A program made the translations under genes and the position numbers. Of a DNA stretch of 64,000 nt, positions 53,025 through 62,700 are shown piece by piece. The notes under the pieces were generated by a model. It saw only the letters and a list, made by a program, of their open reading frames with translations. It ran no database searches and was not told where the DNA came from. The DNA comes from VRUE01 sp963716735. Its GTDB lineage: Bacteria > Actinomycetota > Thermoleophilia > Solirubrobacterales > 70-9. Position 1 is the stretch's first letter; every line of letters begins with the position of its first letter. The stretch spans positions 2,542,001-2,606,000 of the forward strand of contig OY970321.1 in assembly GCA_963716735.1 (NCBI GenBank). The letters run 5' to 3'.

Positions 53025-54125
53025 ATGGCCGTCGACTTCTCAGAGGTGCTGCGCACCATGGTCGAGACCCGGGCCTCCGACGTGCACATTACGCCGGGGG
53101 TGCCGCCGGCGATGCGCGACAAGGGCAAGATCGTCCACATGGAGGGCTTCGACGTCCTCTCCGGCCAGGAAACGCGCGAGATCGTCTACAGCATCCTCAA
53201 CGACGATCAGCGCAAACGGTTTGAGACGGGCAAACAGCTCGACTTCGCCTACGCGATCCCCGGCGTCGCCCGCTTCCGCGTCAACTGCTTCTTCCAGCGC
53301 GGCTCGGTCAGCGCCGCCTTCCGTCTGGTCCCGCAGGACATCCCCTCGCTCGACTCGCTCAAGGTGCCTCAGGTGCTGCGCGAGCTCTGCGCCAAACCGC
53401 GCGGCTTCGTCCTCGTCACCGGCCCCACCGGCTCGGGCAAGAGCACGACCCTGGCGGCGATGATCGACGTGATCAACGAAGAGAACCAGGATCACATCCT
53501 CACGATCGAGGACCCGATCGAGTTCCTGCACCAGCACAAACGCTCGATCGTCAACCAGCGCGAGATCGGCGCCGACACGCCCGACTTCGCCCTCGGCCTG
53601 CGCGCCGCCCTGCGCGAGGATCCCGACGTCATCCTGGTCGGCGAGATGCGCGACCTGGAGACGATCTCCACCGCGCTGACCGCGGCCGAGACCGGCCACC
53701 TCGTCTTCGCCACCCTGCACACCCAGTCGACCGCGCAGACGGTCGACCGGATCATCGACGTCTTCCCGCCCGAGCAGCAGGGACAGGTGCGGACGCAGCT
53801 CTCGATCGCCTTGCAGGGCATCGTCACCCAGCAGCTTCTGCCCACCGCCGACGGCAGGGGGCGCGTCGTCGCCACCGAGGTGCTGGTGCCGACGCCGGCG
53901 ATTCGCAACCTGATCCGCGAGGGCAAGACGCACCAGATCTACGCCGCGGTGCAGACCTCCGGCGCCGTCGGCATGCAGACGATGGACGCCGACCTGGTTC
54001 GCCTGGTCCGCGCCGGCTCGATCACCCGCTCGCTGGCCGAGCAGCGCGCCTCCGTGCCCGAGGAGCTCAAACGCCTGCTCGGCGGCGGCGCCCCGGTCCA
54101 GCCTGACTACGCCACGGTCACCTGA
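53025..54125 (+). CDS. pilT: PilT retraction ATPase
   Basis: 366 residues from ATG 53025. DFSEVLRTMVETRASDVHIT and PGVPPAMRDKGKIV are the N-terminal part; Walker A GPTGSGKST (about 132-140); TIEDPIEFLHQHKRSIVNQR; Walker B DVILVGEMRDLET; HTQSTAQTVDRIIDVFPPEQ and ATEVLVPTPAIRNLIREGKT. It retracts pili. Two nt separate its stop from pilC. It is paralogous to the solo copy at 24290. A 100-nt leader with a CCCCTTTATAGGGG palindrome separates it from pilB. Confidence 0.95.
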   Translation: MAVDFSEVLRTMVETRASDVHITPGVPPAMRDKGKIVHMEGFDVLSGQETREIVYSILNDDQRKRFETGKQLDFAYAIPGVARFRVNCFFQRGSVSAAFRLVPQDIPSLDSLKVPQVLRELCAKPRGFVLVTGPTGSGKSTTLAAMIDVINEENQDHILTIEDPIEFLHQHKRSIVNQREIGADTPDFALGLRAALREDPDVILVGEMRDLETISTALTAAETGHLVFATLHTQSTAQTVDRIIDVFPPEQQGQVRTQLSIALQGIVTQQLLPTADGRGRVVATEVLVPTPAIRNLIREGKTHQIYAAVQTSGAVGMQTMDADLVRLVRAGSITRSLAEQRASVPEELKRLLGGGAPVQPDYATVT

Positions 54126-54127
54126 CG

Positions 54128-55372
54128 ATGGCCGGCGCGACGACCTTCGCCTTCAAGGCAATGGACCTGGCAGGTGCCTCCACGGCTGGCGAAGTCGAGG
54201 CCGAGTCCAAGGCGCAGGTCACCGAGCAGCTGCGCCAGCGCGGCCTGATCGTCCTCGACGTCAGCGAGAAGAGCGAACCGTTCAAAATCGAGCAGCTCTG
54301 GCGGACCTGGAAAGGCATCGACATGCGCGAGCTGTCGATCTTCTCGCGTCAGTTCGCGACCCTGGTCGCCTCGGGGATGCCGATGCTGCGCACCCTGCAT
54401 ACGCTCGAGGAGCAGACCCAGGACGAGCGGATCAAAGAGGCGATCGCCGGCGTGCGCGCCGACATCGAGGCCGGCAGCACGCTGGAGCAGGCGATGGCCC
54501 GTCACCCCGAAGTCTTCGACCGCCTCTACCGGGCGATGGTCCGCTCGGGCGAGGAATCGGGCCGCCTCGAGGATGCGCTCGACCGCATCGCCTTCCAGGT
54601 GGAGAAAGCCGACTCGCTGCGCCGCCAGGTCAAATCGGCGCTGATGTACCCGGCGCTGATCTTCGGCTTCGCGATGGTCGCCCTCGTCGGCATCGTCGCC
54701 TTCGTCATTCCTGTCTTCGTCGGCATCTTCGAACAGATCTCCGAAGAAAACCCGGGCGAAAAGGCCGAACTGCCGATCCCGACCCAGATCTGCGTCACCG
54801 CCTCGGACGCGATCACCGGCTACTGGTTCATCCTGATCCCCGGGCTCGTGATCGGCTTCATCCTCTTCTTCCGCTGGAAGCGGACCAAAACGGGCAAAGA
54901 AATTTGGGACCGCTTCACCCTGCGCCTGCCGATGAAAATCGGCGACGTGATCCAGAAGGTCGCGCTGGCCCGCTGGTCACGCACCTTCGCCGGCTCGGTC
55001 TCGGCCGGCGTGCCGATGCTGCAGGCGATCAAACTGACCGGCGAGACGGCCGGCAACATCGTCCTCGAGCAGGCGATGGACGACGTCTATGATTCGGTCA
55101 AGCGCGGCGGTTCGCTCGCCGGGCCGATCGAACGCAACGCGATCTTCCCGCCGATGGTCGGCCACATGGTCGCCGTCGGCGAGGAAACCGGCCAGCTGGA
55201 ACACATGCTGACCAAGGTCGCCGACTTCTACGAGGACGAGGTCGACGCCAAGGTCAAAGCCCTGACCTCCCTGATCGAGCCGATCATGATCGTCTTCGTT
55301 GGCGGCGTCGTCGGCTTCATCGTGATCGCGATGTACCTGCCGATCTTCAGCCTCTACGACAAGATCCGCTGA
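54128..55372 (+). CDS. pilC: PilC/GspF-type pilus platform protein
   Basis: 414 residues from ATG 54128. Both T2SSF halves are present: ELSIFSRQFATLVASGMPML and IFGFAMVALVGIVAFVIPVF in the first, RWSRTFAGSVSAGVPMLQAI and MVAVGEETGQLEHMLTKVAD in the second. N-terminal TTFAFKAMDLAGASTAGEVE is the usual cytoplasmic part. It sits in the membrane and couples to PilB/PilT. The last 10 codons are also found as a copy 1.39 kb downstream. Confidence 0.95.
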   Translation: MAGATTFAFKAMDLAGASTAGEVEAESKAQVTEQLRQRGLIVLDVSEKSEPFKIEQLWRTWKGIDMRELSIFSRQFATLVASGMPMLRTLHTLEEQTQDERIKEAIAGVRADIEAGSTLEQAMARHPEVFDRLYRAMVRSGEESGRLEDALDRIAFQVEKADSLRRQVKSALMYPALIFGFAMVALVGIVAFVIPVFVGIFEQISEENPGEKAELPIPTQICVTASDAITGYWFILIPGLVIGFILFFRWKRTKTGKEIWDRFTLRLPMKIGDVIQKVALARWSRTFAGSVSAGVPMLQAIKLTGETAGNIVLEQAMDDVYDSVKRGGSLAGPIERNAIFPPMVGHMVAVGEETGQLEHMLTKVADFYEDEVDAKVKALTSLIEPIMIVFVGGVVGFIVIAMYLPIFSLYDKIR

Positions 55373-55373
55373 G
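55344..55373 (+). repeat. Direct repeat (pilC 3' end), copy 1
   Basis: 30 nt ending with the pilC stop. Identical to 56736-56765 except for one base (C at 55351, T at 56743). The Fic gene lies between the copies. Confidence 0.85.
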
Positions 55374-55482
55374 ACTGGCTGGGCCCGGGCGGCCCCCGGC
55401 TAACCTTGGAAAGCTCCTCGCACTTTGAAAGCTTAGCCTGCTATCCTTACGAAGTATTCCCGCCTTTGAAAGGATGCTTGCC

Positions 55483-56712
55483 ATGAGTTCGGTTAGGCAC
55501 ACCACGCTCGAGGCCCTGGGCCACCGTGAGCGCCGCTTGTGGGAGCCGAACCCTGGCGCCATGGGCGGGCGAAAGGTGCGTCGGGGGGGATGGTACGAGG
55601 TCTTCATACCCGCTGAGATCGCCGACCGCGGTTTCGCGCTCGACGAAGACGTGGTCGCGGCCATCGCTTCGGCGACCAAGGCTCTGGCGCGCCTCAACTC
55701 GGCCGAGCCGCGGCTTACTTCTCTCAACGCCCTGGCGAGTGCGCTGCTGCGCTCGGAGAGCACCGCATCGTCGTGGATCGAGGGCCTGTCGATCTCGCAG
55801 AAGCGCCTGGCCCGCGCCGCATTCGAAGATTCGGACAGGGGGAAGGACAGCACCGCGGCCGAAATCCTGGGCAACGTGAAGGCGATGAAGCGGGCGGTTG
55901 CGCTGGGGGTCTCCGGCGAAGAGGTCTCGATCGATGACATACGCGACATTCACCGCACGCTCTTGCGCTACTCGGCCGATCGGAAGATCGCCGGCGTAAT
56001 CCGCACGCAGCAGAACTGGATCGGCACCAACCCCTTCAGCCCGATTGGAGCGGCCTATGTTCCGCCTCCCCCGGAGCACGTGCACCGGCTCCTCGAAGAT
56101 CTCTGTCGCTTCATCGCACGCGACGACATCGCACCCATCGTCCAGGCGGCAATCGTCCATGCCCAGTTCGAGAACATCCACCCCTTCGCCGATGGCAACG
56201 GGCGTGTCGGGAGAGCGCTGATTCACACGGTTCTGCGGCGCGGTGGCGAAGCGGTCAACTACGTCCCGCCGATCAGCCTCGTTCTGGGGGCCACCCAGCG
56301 GTCCTATGTTGCGGGATTTGGCGAATTCAGCGGCGGCGATGTGAGCGGCTGGTGTGACCTCTTCGTCGCCGCGACCGAGCGAGCATGCCATGAGGCAGAG
56401 CGGATGGCTGCGGCGATCGACGATCGACAGGCGGAGTGGCTGGAGCGATTGGGAAATCCCCGCAGGGACGCGGTGGTCCACCAGCTGATCGCAAATCTGC
56501 CCGGCCAGCCGGTGATCGACGTTGCCGCCGGGACCAAGTTGACGGGCAAATCCCACGTGACGGTGAACAACGGCCTCCTGCAGATGGAAGAGGCCGGAAT
56601 CATCCGCAAGCTCAACGAGAAAAAGTGGGGCCGGGCATGGGAGTGCGACGAGCTGCTCGACCTGGTCGAAGAGTTCGAGGAATCGGTGCGACGGTCGTTC
56701 CCGGGTGCATAG
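55483..56712 (+). CDS. Fic-family protein (AMPylase-like)
   Basis: 409 residues from ATG 55483 (GAAAGG about 9 nt upstream); ATG 55474 would add three codons. N-terminal inhibitory motif SSWIEG ([S/T]xxxE[G/N]) is near residue 95, and the catalytic HAQFENIHPFADGNGRVGR at about 225-243 keeps every Fic residue including the His and phosphate-binding loop. A C-terminal winged helix (VIDVAAGTKLTGKSHVTVNN) may bind DNA. It probably adds AMP or another group to a target and is kept in check by the N-terminal Glu. It sits between two copies of the pilC 3' end, so it was probably acquired as a unit. Confidence 0.92.
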   Translation: MSSVRHTTLEALGHRERRLWEPNPGAMGGRKVRRGGWYEVFIPAEIADRGFALDEDVVAAIASATKALARLNSAEPRLTSLNALASALLRSESTASSWIEGLSISQKRLARAAFEDSDRGKDSTAAEILGNVKAMKRAVALGVSGEEVSIDDIRDIHRTLLRYSADRKIAGVIRTQQNWIGTNPFSPIGAAYVPPPPEHVHRLLEDLCRFIARDDIAPIVQAAIVHAQFENIHPFADGNGRVGRALIHTVLRRGGEAVNYVPPISLVLGATQRSYVAGFGEFSGGDVSGWCDLFVAATERACHEAERMAAAIDDRQAEWLERLGNPRRDAVVHQLIANLPGQPVIDVAAGTKLTGKSHVTVNNGLLQMEEAGIIRKLNEKKWGRAWECDELLDLVEEFEESVRRSFPGA

Positions 56713-56735
56713 CACAAGACGCACGAAACGCTCTG

Positions 56736-56765
56736 TCTTCAGTCTCTACGACAAGATCCGCTGAG
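56736..56765 (+). repeat. Direct repeat (pilC 3' end), copy 2
   Basis: Second copy of the 30-nt block, with no pilC frame in front of it. It marks the right junction of the Fic segment. Confidence 0.85.
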
Positions 56766-56805
56766 CAACAACCCCTATAAATTTACATACTGCTTTGTGT
56801 TTTTG

Positions 56806-56833
56806 TTGACATAGGGCGGCTGGCGAGTAGGTT
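56806..56833 (+). promoter_or_regulatory. Promoter of the OmpA-like gene
   Basis: TTGACA (56806-56811), 16-nt spacer, TAGGTT (56828-56833), 36 nt before GTG 56870. Confidence 0.7.
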
Positions 56834-56869
56834 GCCCCAGTCCATTCGATCCAAGCTGGGAGGCGGGTC

Positions 56870-59626
56870 GTGGCGGAGCAACGACAGGACTTAGAGCCAG
56901 CCAAGCAAGGTGGCATCGAGGGCGACGGGGCGAAGCCGCAGGAGTCGGCTTGGACCGCCTTGTTGAAATCGCTGGGGCAGAAAGCGCTCACCGCGCTGTT
57001 CACCGTGGGCGGCCTGGCTACCTTCGCCGCCTTCGCGGGAACGATCGTGCTGTGGACCCGTTTCGACGCGTTGCAACTACCGGCCAACCAGATCGTCGAC
57101 GTCATTCCGAGGGCGGAAGCGGTGACGATAGGGACGACGATCCTCCTCCTCTTCGGCTTCTGCGGCGCGGCCGCCGCGCTCGCCGTCTACCTGATCGACC
57201 GCGGCGGCAGGGCAACGCCCGGGATGAGTCGTGGCGTGCTGCTGATCGTCGCGGCGGAGGCGGTAGTGACGATCTGGCTCGCCGGGGGCACCAGATCGCT
57301 CGACAGGATGATTGCCACGGAGGCAGTGGTGCTGGCTTTCGGCGCGATCCTCTGGGCCACCCATGTTGGTGGATTGGTCAAGCTGAACGAAGGCGACATC
57401 CCCGACCTGCTCGGCGATGAAGAGAGTCAGATAGTCGAACCGGGTGCCTTCCGAGATGGGAACGAATGGAAGGGGGGCAAGTGCAAGACGGCGCGCGCTC
57501 TCGGGATCGCCCTCGTGGTGGGCGCCGGCGCGTGGCTGATCGCTTACCTTGCCACAGAGCACGATCAGGCACGGGGTTGGGTGGCTTGCCTCGCCGCGAT
57601 CGGGATTGTGCTTCTGGGGGCGGTGGTGATGCGATGGGGTGCCTTCGTGCGGGAGGACGCTGGCCGGCGCAAGACAAAGCTGGAGGCGGAAAAAGCAAAG
57701 CACGACACCGCTAGGCGGAAGCGCCGGGACGAGGAGAAGGAGCGCAGGGAAGCGGCAGCGAAGGCCCTGGAGGAAGCTGAAGCGGAGCGCAGGCCTGCTC
57801 GGGCCGCCGGTGTCGTCTCGTGGCGGAAGGTGTCTTGGAGCAGGGGAGGACGTGGAAGGGGTGGAGGCCTGACGATCTCGTCCGGAGCCCCCGACGCCGA
57901 TCCACTCCCGCCGAGCCCTCGAGCGGTCGAGGGGGCGGCAAAGGAGGAGCCGCGTCGCAAGCCGCCCAGCTCCGACCTGACCGCAGCGGGGAAGATGGTC
58001 GTCGTTCCATTGACGCTCGCGGCCGTGGTCGCTCCAGCGTTGATCCTCGGCGAGCGTTGGCTCCTCATAACGCTCGCCGCCTTGGTCCTCATCGGGCTTG
58101 GCCTGTGGCGCATCGCGGAGCTCTCCGAAGGGCGGTTTCTCTGGTACGGACTGGCAGTGCTGCTCTCGGTGCCACTTTTCGGCACCGTTGCCATGACCAT
58201 GCGCAACATCGACGATCCACAGGCACAGCCGGTTGCGATCATCCGCGGGGGCGACGGCTCGGCGGAAGCGCTGCAGGGCCTCTATGTGACCGAGACCAGC
58301 GAACGCGTCTACTTCGCCAACGTCGCTACTCAGGGGTGTAAGAAGGACATCGTCGAGGACAGCGGGCGCCTCTTGTGGATCCCGAAGAGCGAAGTCGTTG
58401 CGATGACGATCGGCCCGTCTCAGGACGTCGACAAGGCGGCTCGGGCATCGCTTGAGATGGCCTATGAGCTGACGCCAGACATCGAGACCTCCGAAGGGGG
58501 CCATGTCAGCATGGTCACCGAAGGCAGCGAATCGGCCGAAACGGGGGTCCCGGCCAACCCCGCGGATACCGCGAATGCCAAAGCGGTGGGCAAGCGCCTG
58601 GTGAACGCCGGCCCCGCCGTGAGGCCTAGGTTCGGGCGCGGTCTGCAGCTAAGCCCGTCCCGCGCCTCGCCGGGCGACAAGGTCGTGCTGCGGGTCTCCA
58701 GTCCCGAATACGGTGGCTTCCGCGGCCTTCCACAGGGGGCCACCCTGCGCCTCAACGGCGTCAAACTGCCGATCCTCAACCGGGTCGTTACAGGCTCGGG
58801 CGATGGCGGAAGTGGCTTCGTGCTGCCGGAAGAAACGATCGAATTCGAAGTGCCGCCGGATGCGACCAGCGGTGTGGTCAAGGTCGAGTGCACCCAGCTT
58901 GCCGGGCAGCCGTTCCTGACCGTCCCGCAGAAGCCGACCGCACGGGTCACCATGCGGGTGGAGTCGGGCTCCCGGCAGGTGACCTTCGACAGTCGCGGCT
59001 CCACGGGTGCAGGCGGCGCGAGCACGGGACTGGTTCGCCGCTGGACCGTCGCCGGCCTTCACATGGGTCGAGAAGCCAGCGTCACCGCCGACCTGCCGCC
59101 ACGCCTCGCGCCATACAAAGTCAGGCTCGAGCTCACCGACACCGAAGGCCAGGTTGACCATGTCGACTTGCAGGTGCTGCGCCTGCCCCAGTCGCGCTTT
59201 CCCCTCGGCAAGTCCCGGCCGCGTGACACGCGGCCCGTGCAGCTTGTCCGGGAAGCGCTGCGCAAGGCGGTCGAAGCATCTCCGCCGGCTGCGATCGAGA
59301 TCGACGGCCACGCCGATTCGACCGACACCGATGAATTCAACCTCGGCCTCTCGCTTCGCCGGGCGCGCTGGATGCGCCGCCAGCTATTCGTCCTGCATCG
59401 CGACGCCGATGTGGCATCCATCGCGGGTGCCGATTCCCCGCTTGCCAATGGCGGGGCCCCGGTGCCGCTGACCGTTCGTGGCTTCGGCGAGAGCTGCCCG
59501 ATCGTCCACAAGTCCGGCCCGCAGGCGATCAACCGCCGGGTCGAAGTCTTCCTGTTGGATCCGGGAGCCTCCGTCGCCGCAGCCAAGGGCTGCTACCCGG
59601 GCCGGGTCCGGCGCATGAGCTGGTAG
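56870..59626 (+). CDS. Large membrane protein with C-terminal OmpA-like domain
   Basis: 918 residues from GTG 56870 (GGAGG 13 nt upstream). N-terminal half: a cytoplasmic lead, then about six membrane helices (for example TLFTVGG-like and LLFGFCGAAAALAVYLIDRG), a coiled-coil region (TKLEAEKAKHDTARRKRRDE), three more helices around residue 380-440, and a long extracytoplasmic beta-rich part with IPT/Ig-like strands (SPSRASPGDKVVLRVSSPEY). The C-terminal 110 residues (AIEIDGHADSTDTDEFNLGL, LRRARWMRRQLF, QAINRRVEVFLL) are the OmpA-like peptidoglycan-binding domain. It probably anchors a membrane complex to the wall. The TM count is approximate. Confidence 0.85.
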   Translation: MAEQRQDLEPAKQGGIEGDGAKPQESAWTALLKSLGQKALTALFTVGGLATFAAFAGTIVLWTRFDALQLPANQIVDVIPRAEAVTIGTTILLLFGFCGAAAALAVYLIDRGGRATPGMSRGVLLIVAAEAVVTIWLAGGTRSLDRMIATEAVVLAFGAILWATHVGGLVKLNEGDIPDLLGDEESQIVEPGAFRDGNEWKGGKCKTARALGIALVVGAGAWLIAYLATEHDQARGWVACLAAIGIVLLGAVVMRWGAFVREDAGRRKTKLEAEKAKHDTARRKRRDEEKERREAAAKALEEAEAERRPARAAGVVSWRKVSWSRGGRGRGGGLTISSGAPDADPLPPSPRAVEGAAKEEPRRKPPSSDLTAAGKMVVVPLTLAAVVAPALILGERWLLITLAALVLIGLGLWRIAELSEGRFLWYGLAVLLSVPLFGTVAMTMRNIDDPQAQPVAIIRGGDGSAEALQGLYVTETSERVYFANVATQGCKKDIVEDSGRLLWIPKSEVVAMTIGPSQDVDKAARASLEMAYELTPDIETSEGGHVSMVTEGSESAETGVPANPADTANAKAVGKRLVNAGPAVRPRFGRGLQLSPSRASPGDKVVLRVSSPEYGGFRGLPQGATLRLNGVKLPILNRVVTGSGDGGSGFVLPEETIEFEVPPDATSGVVKVECTQLAGQPFLTVPQKPTARVTMRVESGSRQVTFDSRGSTGAGGASTGLVRRWTVAGLHMGREASVTADLPPRLAPYKVRLELTDTEGQVDHVDLQVLRLPQSRFPLGKSRPRDTRPVQLVREALRKAVEASPPAAIEIDGHADSTDTDEFNLGLSLRRARWMRRQLFVLHRDADVASIAGADSPLANGGAPVPLTVRGFGESCPIVHKSGPQAINRRVEVFLLDPGASVAAAKGCYPGRVRRMSW

Positions 59627-59750
59627 GGCAGCGGTGTGTTCAGATGCGTGTTTCGGCCATTCGGCTAAAAAGTTGCGCGGCGTATACGAGTCGGTCTATT
59701 GTCATTCCCTGTTTCGACTCAGCTCGTACCGAATGTCAGGGAGGAACGAC

Positions 59751-62700
59751 TTGTCACCCACGTCCAGTCCCGTGCCAGCGTTGCACCGAGCCTCATTCTG
59801 CGCCGTTGTAGCCAGCCTCATTGCAGCCGCTCTCATGGTCGTTCCAGCCGCCGCATCGGCAACGGCCTTGCCGTCGACGATCAAAGAAAACATGACGCTC
59901 ACGCCTGCGGGCAATCCCTACACGGGCACCTCCACGATCGAATCGGGGGTGACCGTCAAAATTGAAGCGGGCGTAAAACTTCTCGTCGGCACCCTGACCG
60001 TCAAAGGCACCCTCAAAGCCGAAGGCACCGCCGAAGAACCGGTCGTCTTCACCGGCGCCAAAGCCGCAAACCCCGGCGAATGGCGCAACATCAAGTTCGA
60101 AGCCGGCAGCGGCGCATCGGTGCTCGACCACGTCGAAATCGCCTACGGAGGGGAAACTCTCAACAGCGGCGCGGTCGAAATCACCTCTCCCGTCTCGCCG
60201 ACGATCACCCATTCGACCTTTCGCAAAAACCGATACTCGGCGATCAAGGACGAACACGGCGGCAGTCCCGAGATAGGGCACGACCTTTTCATAGAAAACG
60301 GGACGCCCTACCCCAACACCGCTCCAGCCATCGCCTACTGGTCCTCCACCACCGAGCCGGGCGAAATCAACATCCATGACAACACCGTCGAAGGCGGGGG
60401 CGCCGGGTTCACGATCTCGCAGAGCTCAAAAGCCGGCTCCGGAGGGACCCTGGGCGGCAACACCATAATCGGCACCGCCGGGACCGGCCTCTCCTACTTT
60501 GGCAACGACATCCCCGGGAACATCACCGAAAACACGCTCTCCGGGAACAAAGGCAACCTGATAAGCATTTCGGGAACCGTCTCGCACTCCTCGACTTGGG
60601 GCAAAGGAGGCGGCGCGGTCAACGCCACGGAAGTGACCGTCGCATCCGGCGTGACGCTGACGATCACTCCCGGGGTGGTCTTGATTCCGTTCCGCTCGTT
60701 CTTGATCAAAGGCACCCTCAAAGCCGAAGGCACCGCCGAAGAACCGGTCGTCTTCACCGGCGCCAAAGCCGCAAACCCCGGCGAATGGCGCAACATCAAG
60801 TTCGAAGCCGGCAGCGGCGCATCGGTGCTCGACCACGTCGAAATCGCCTACGGAGGGGAAACTCTCAACAGCGGCGCGGTCGAAATCACCTCTCCCGTCT
60901 CGCCGACGATCACCCATTCGACCTTTCGCAAAAACCGATACTCGGCGATCAAGGACGAACACGGCGGCAGTCCCGAGATAGGGCACGACCTTTTCATAGA
61001 AAACGGGACGCCCTACCCCAACACCGCTCCAGCCATCGCCTACTGGTCCTCCACCACCGAGCCGGGCGAAATCAACATCCATGACAACACCGTCGAAGGC
61101 GGGGGCGCCGGGTTCACGATCTCGCAGAGCTCAAAAGCCGGCTCCGGAGGGACCCTGGGCGGCAACACCATAATCGGCACCGCCGGGACCGGCCTCTCCT
61201 ACTTTGGCAACGACATCCCCGGGAACATCACCGAAAACACGCTCTCCGGGAACAAAGGCAACCTGATAAGCATTTCGGGAACCGTCTCGCACTCCTCGAC
61301 TTGGGGCAAAGGAGGCGGCGCGGTCAACGCCACGGAAGTGACCGTCGCATCCGGCGTGACGCTGACGATCACTCCCGGGGTGGTCTTGATTCCGTTCCGC
61401 TCGTTCTTGATCAAAGGCACCCTCAAAGCCGAAGGCACCGCCGAAGAACCGGTCGTCTTCACCGGCGCCAAAGCCGCAAACCCCGGCGAATGGCGCAACA
61501 TCAAGTTCGAAGCCGGCAGCGGCGCATCGGTGCTCGACCACGTCGAAATCGCCTACGGAGGGGAAACTCTCAACAGCGGCGCGGTCGAAATCACCTCTCC
61601 CGTCTCGCCGACGATCACCCATTCGACCTTTCGCAAAAACCGATACTCGGCGATCAAGGACGAACACGGCGGCAGTCCCGAGATAGGGCACGACCTTTTC
61701 ATAGAAAACGGGACGCCCTACCCCAACACCGCTCCAGCCATCGCCTACTGGTCCTCCACCACCGAGCCGGGCGAAATCAACATCCATGACAACACCGTCG
61801 AAGGCGGGGGCGCCGGGTTCACGATCTCGCAGAGCTCAAAAGCCGGCTCCGGAGGGACCCTGGGCGGCAACACCATAATCGGCACCGCCGGGACCGGCCT
61901 CTCCTACTTTGGCAACGACATCCCCGGGAACATCACCGAAAACACGCTCTCCGGGAACAAAGGCAACCTGATAAGCATTTCGGGAACCGTCTCGCACTCC
62001 TCGACTTGGGGCAAAGGAGGCGGCGCGGTCAACGCCACGGAAGTGACCGTCGCATCCGGCGTGACGCTGACGATCACTCCCGGGGTGGTCTTGATTCCGT
62101 TCCGCTCGTTCTTGATCAAAGGCACCCTCAAAGCCGAAGGCACCGCCGAAGAACCGGTCGTCTTCACCGGCGCCAAAGCCGCAAACCCCGGCGAATGGCG
62201 CAACATCAAGTTCGAAGCCGGCAGCGGCGCATCGGTGCTCGACCACGTCGAAATCGCCTACGGAGGGGAAACTTCAGGGTCTGGGATGATAGAAGCGATC
62301 GGCTCTCACCCGACGATCAAGAACTCCACGATTCGCAAGGCGAAGTACTACGGCATCCTGGTCACTGAATCGGGCTCTCCCAAAATCGAATGGAACCGCT
62401 TTCGCTCCAACTCCAACGGCATCTCCTATAGCGGCACCGGCTCTCTCTCCGCTGCCAACAACGATTGGGGTTGTGCCAACGGCCCAAAGCCGGCTGGCTG
62501 TGGTGACTCGGTTACCTCGAACGTCAGCTGGAAACCGGCCGTTCAGCTGCCCGAATTGGCTGGGCACTGCCGCGGTAAGGAATCGCAATGTGGCGAAGGC
62601 GCGGACCCGGTCAGCCTTGCTACTGGCCAGCTTGACTACTCCCATCGAGACCTCTCGCTGACGAACAAGAGCGTTGAGCCGCTTGAATTCAGCCGCGCCT

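Noticed and set aside
60426..62246. Identical minus-strand frames of 218 residues repeated in the 705-bp units
   Set aside because: They are shadows of the plus-strand beta-helix codons; the plus frame is the one with signal peptide, ribosome-binding site and family match.
60001..62273. CRISPR-like array
   Set aside because: Long units without spacers, in frame and coding; not a CRISPR. No other regular short repeats with spacers were seen in the window.
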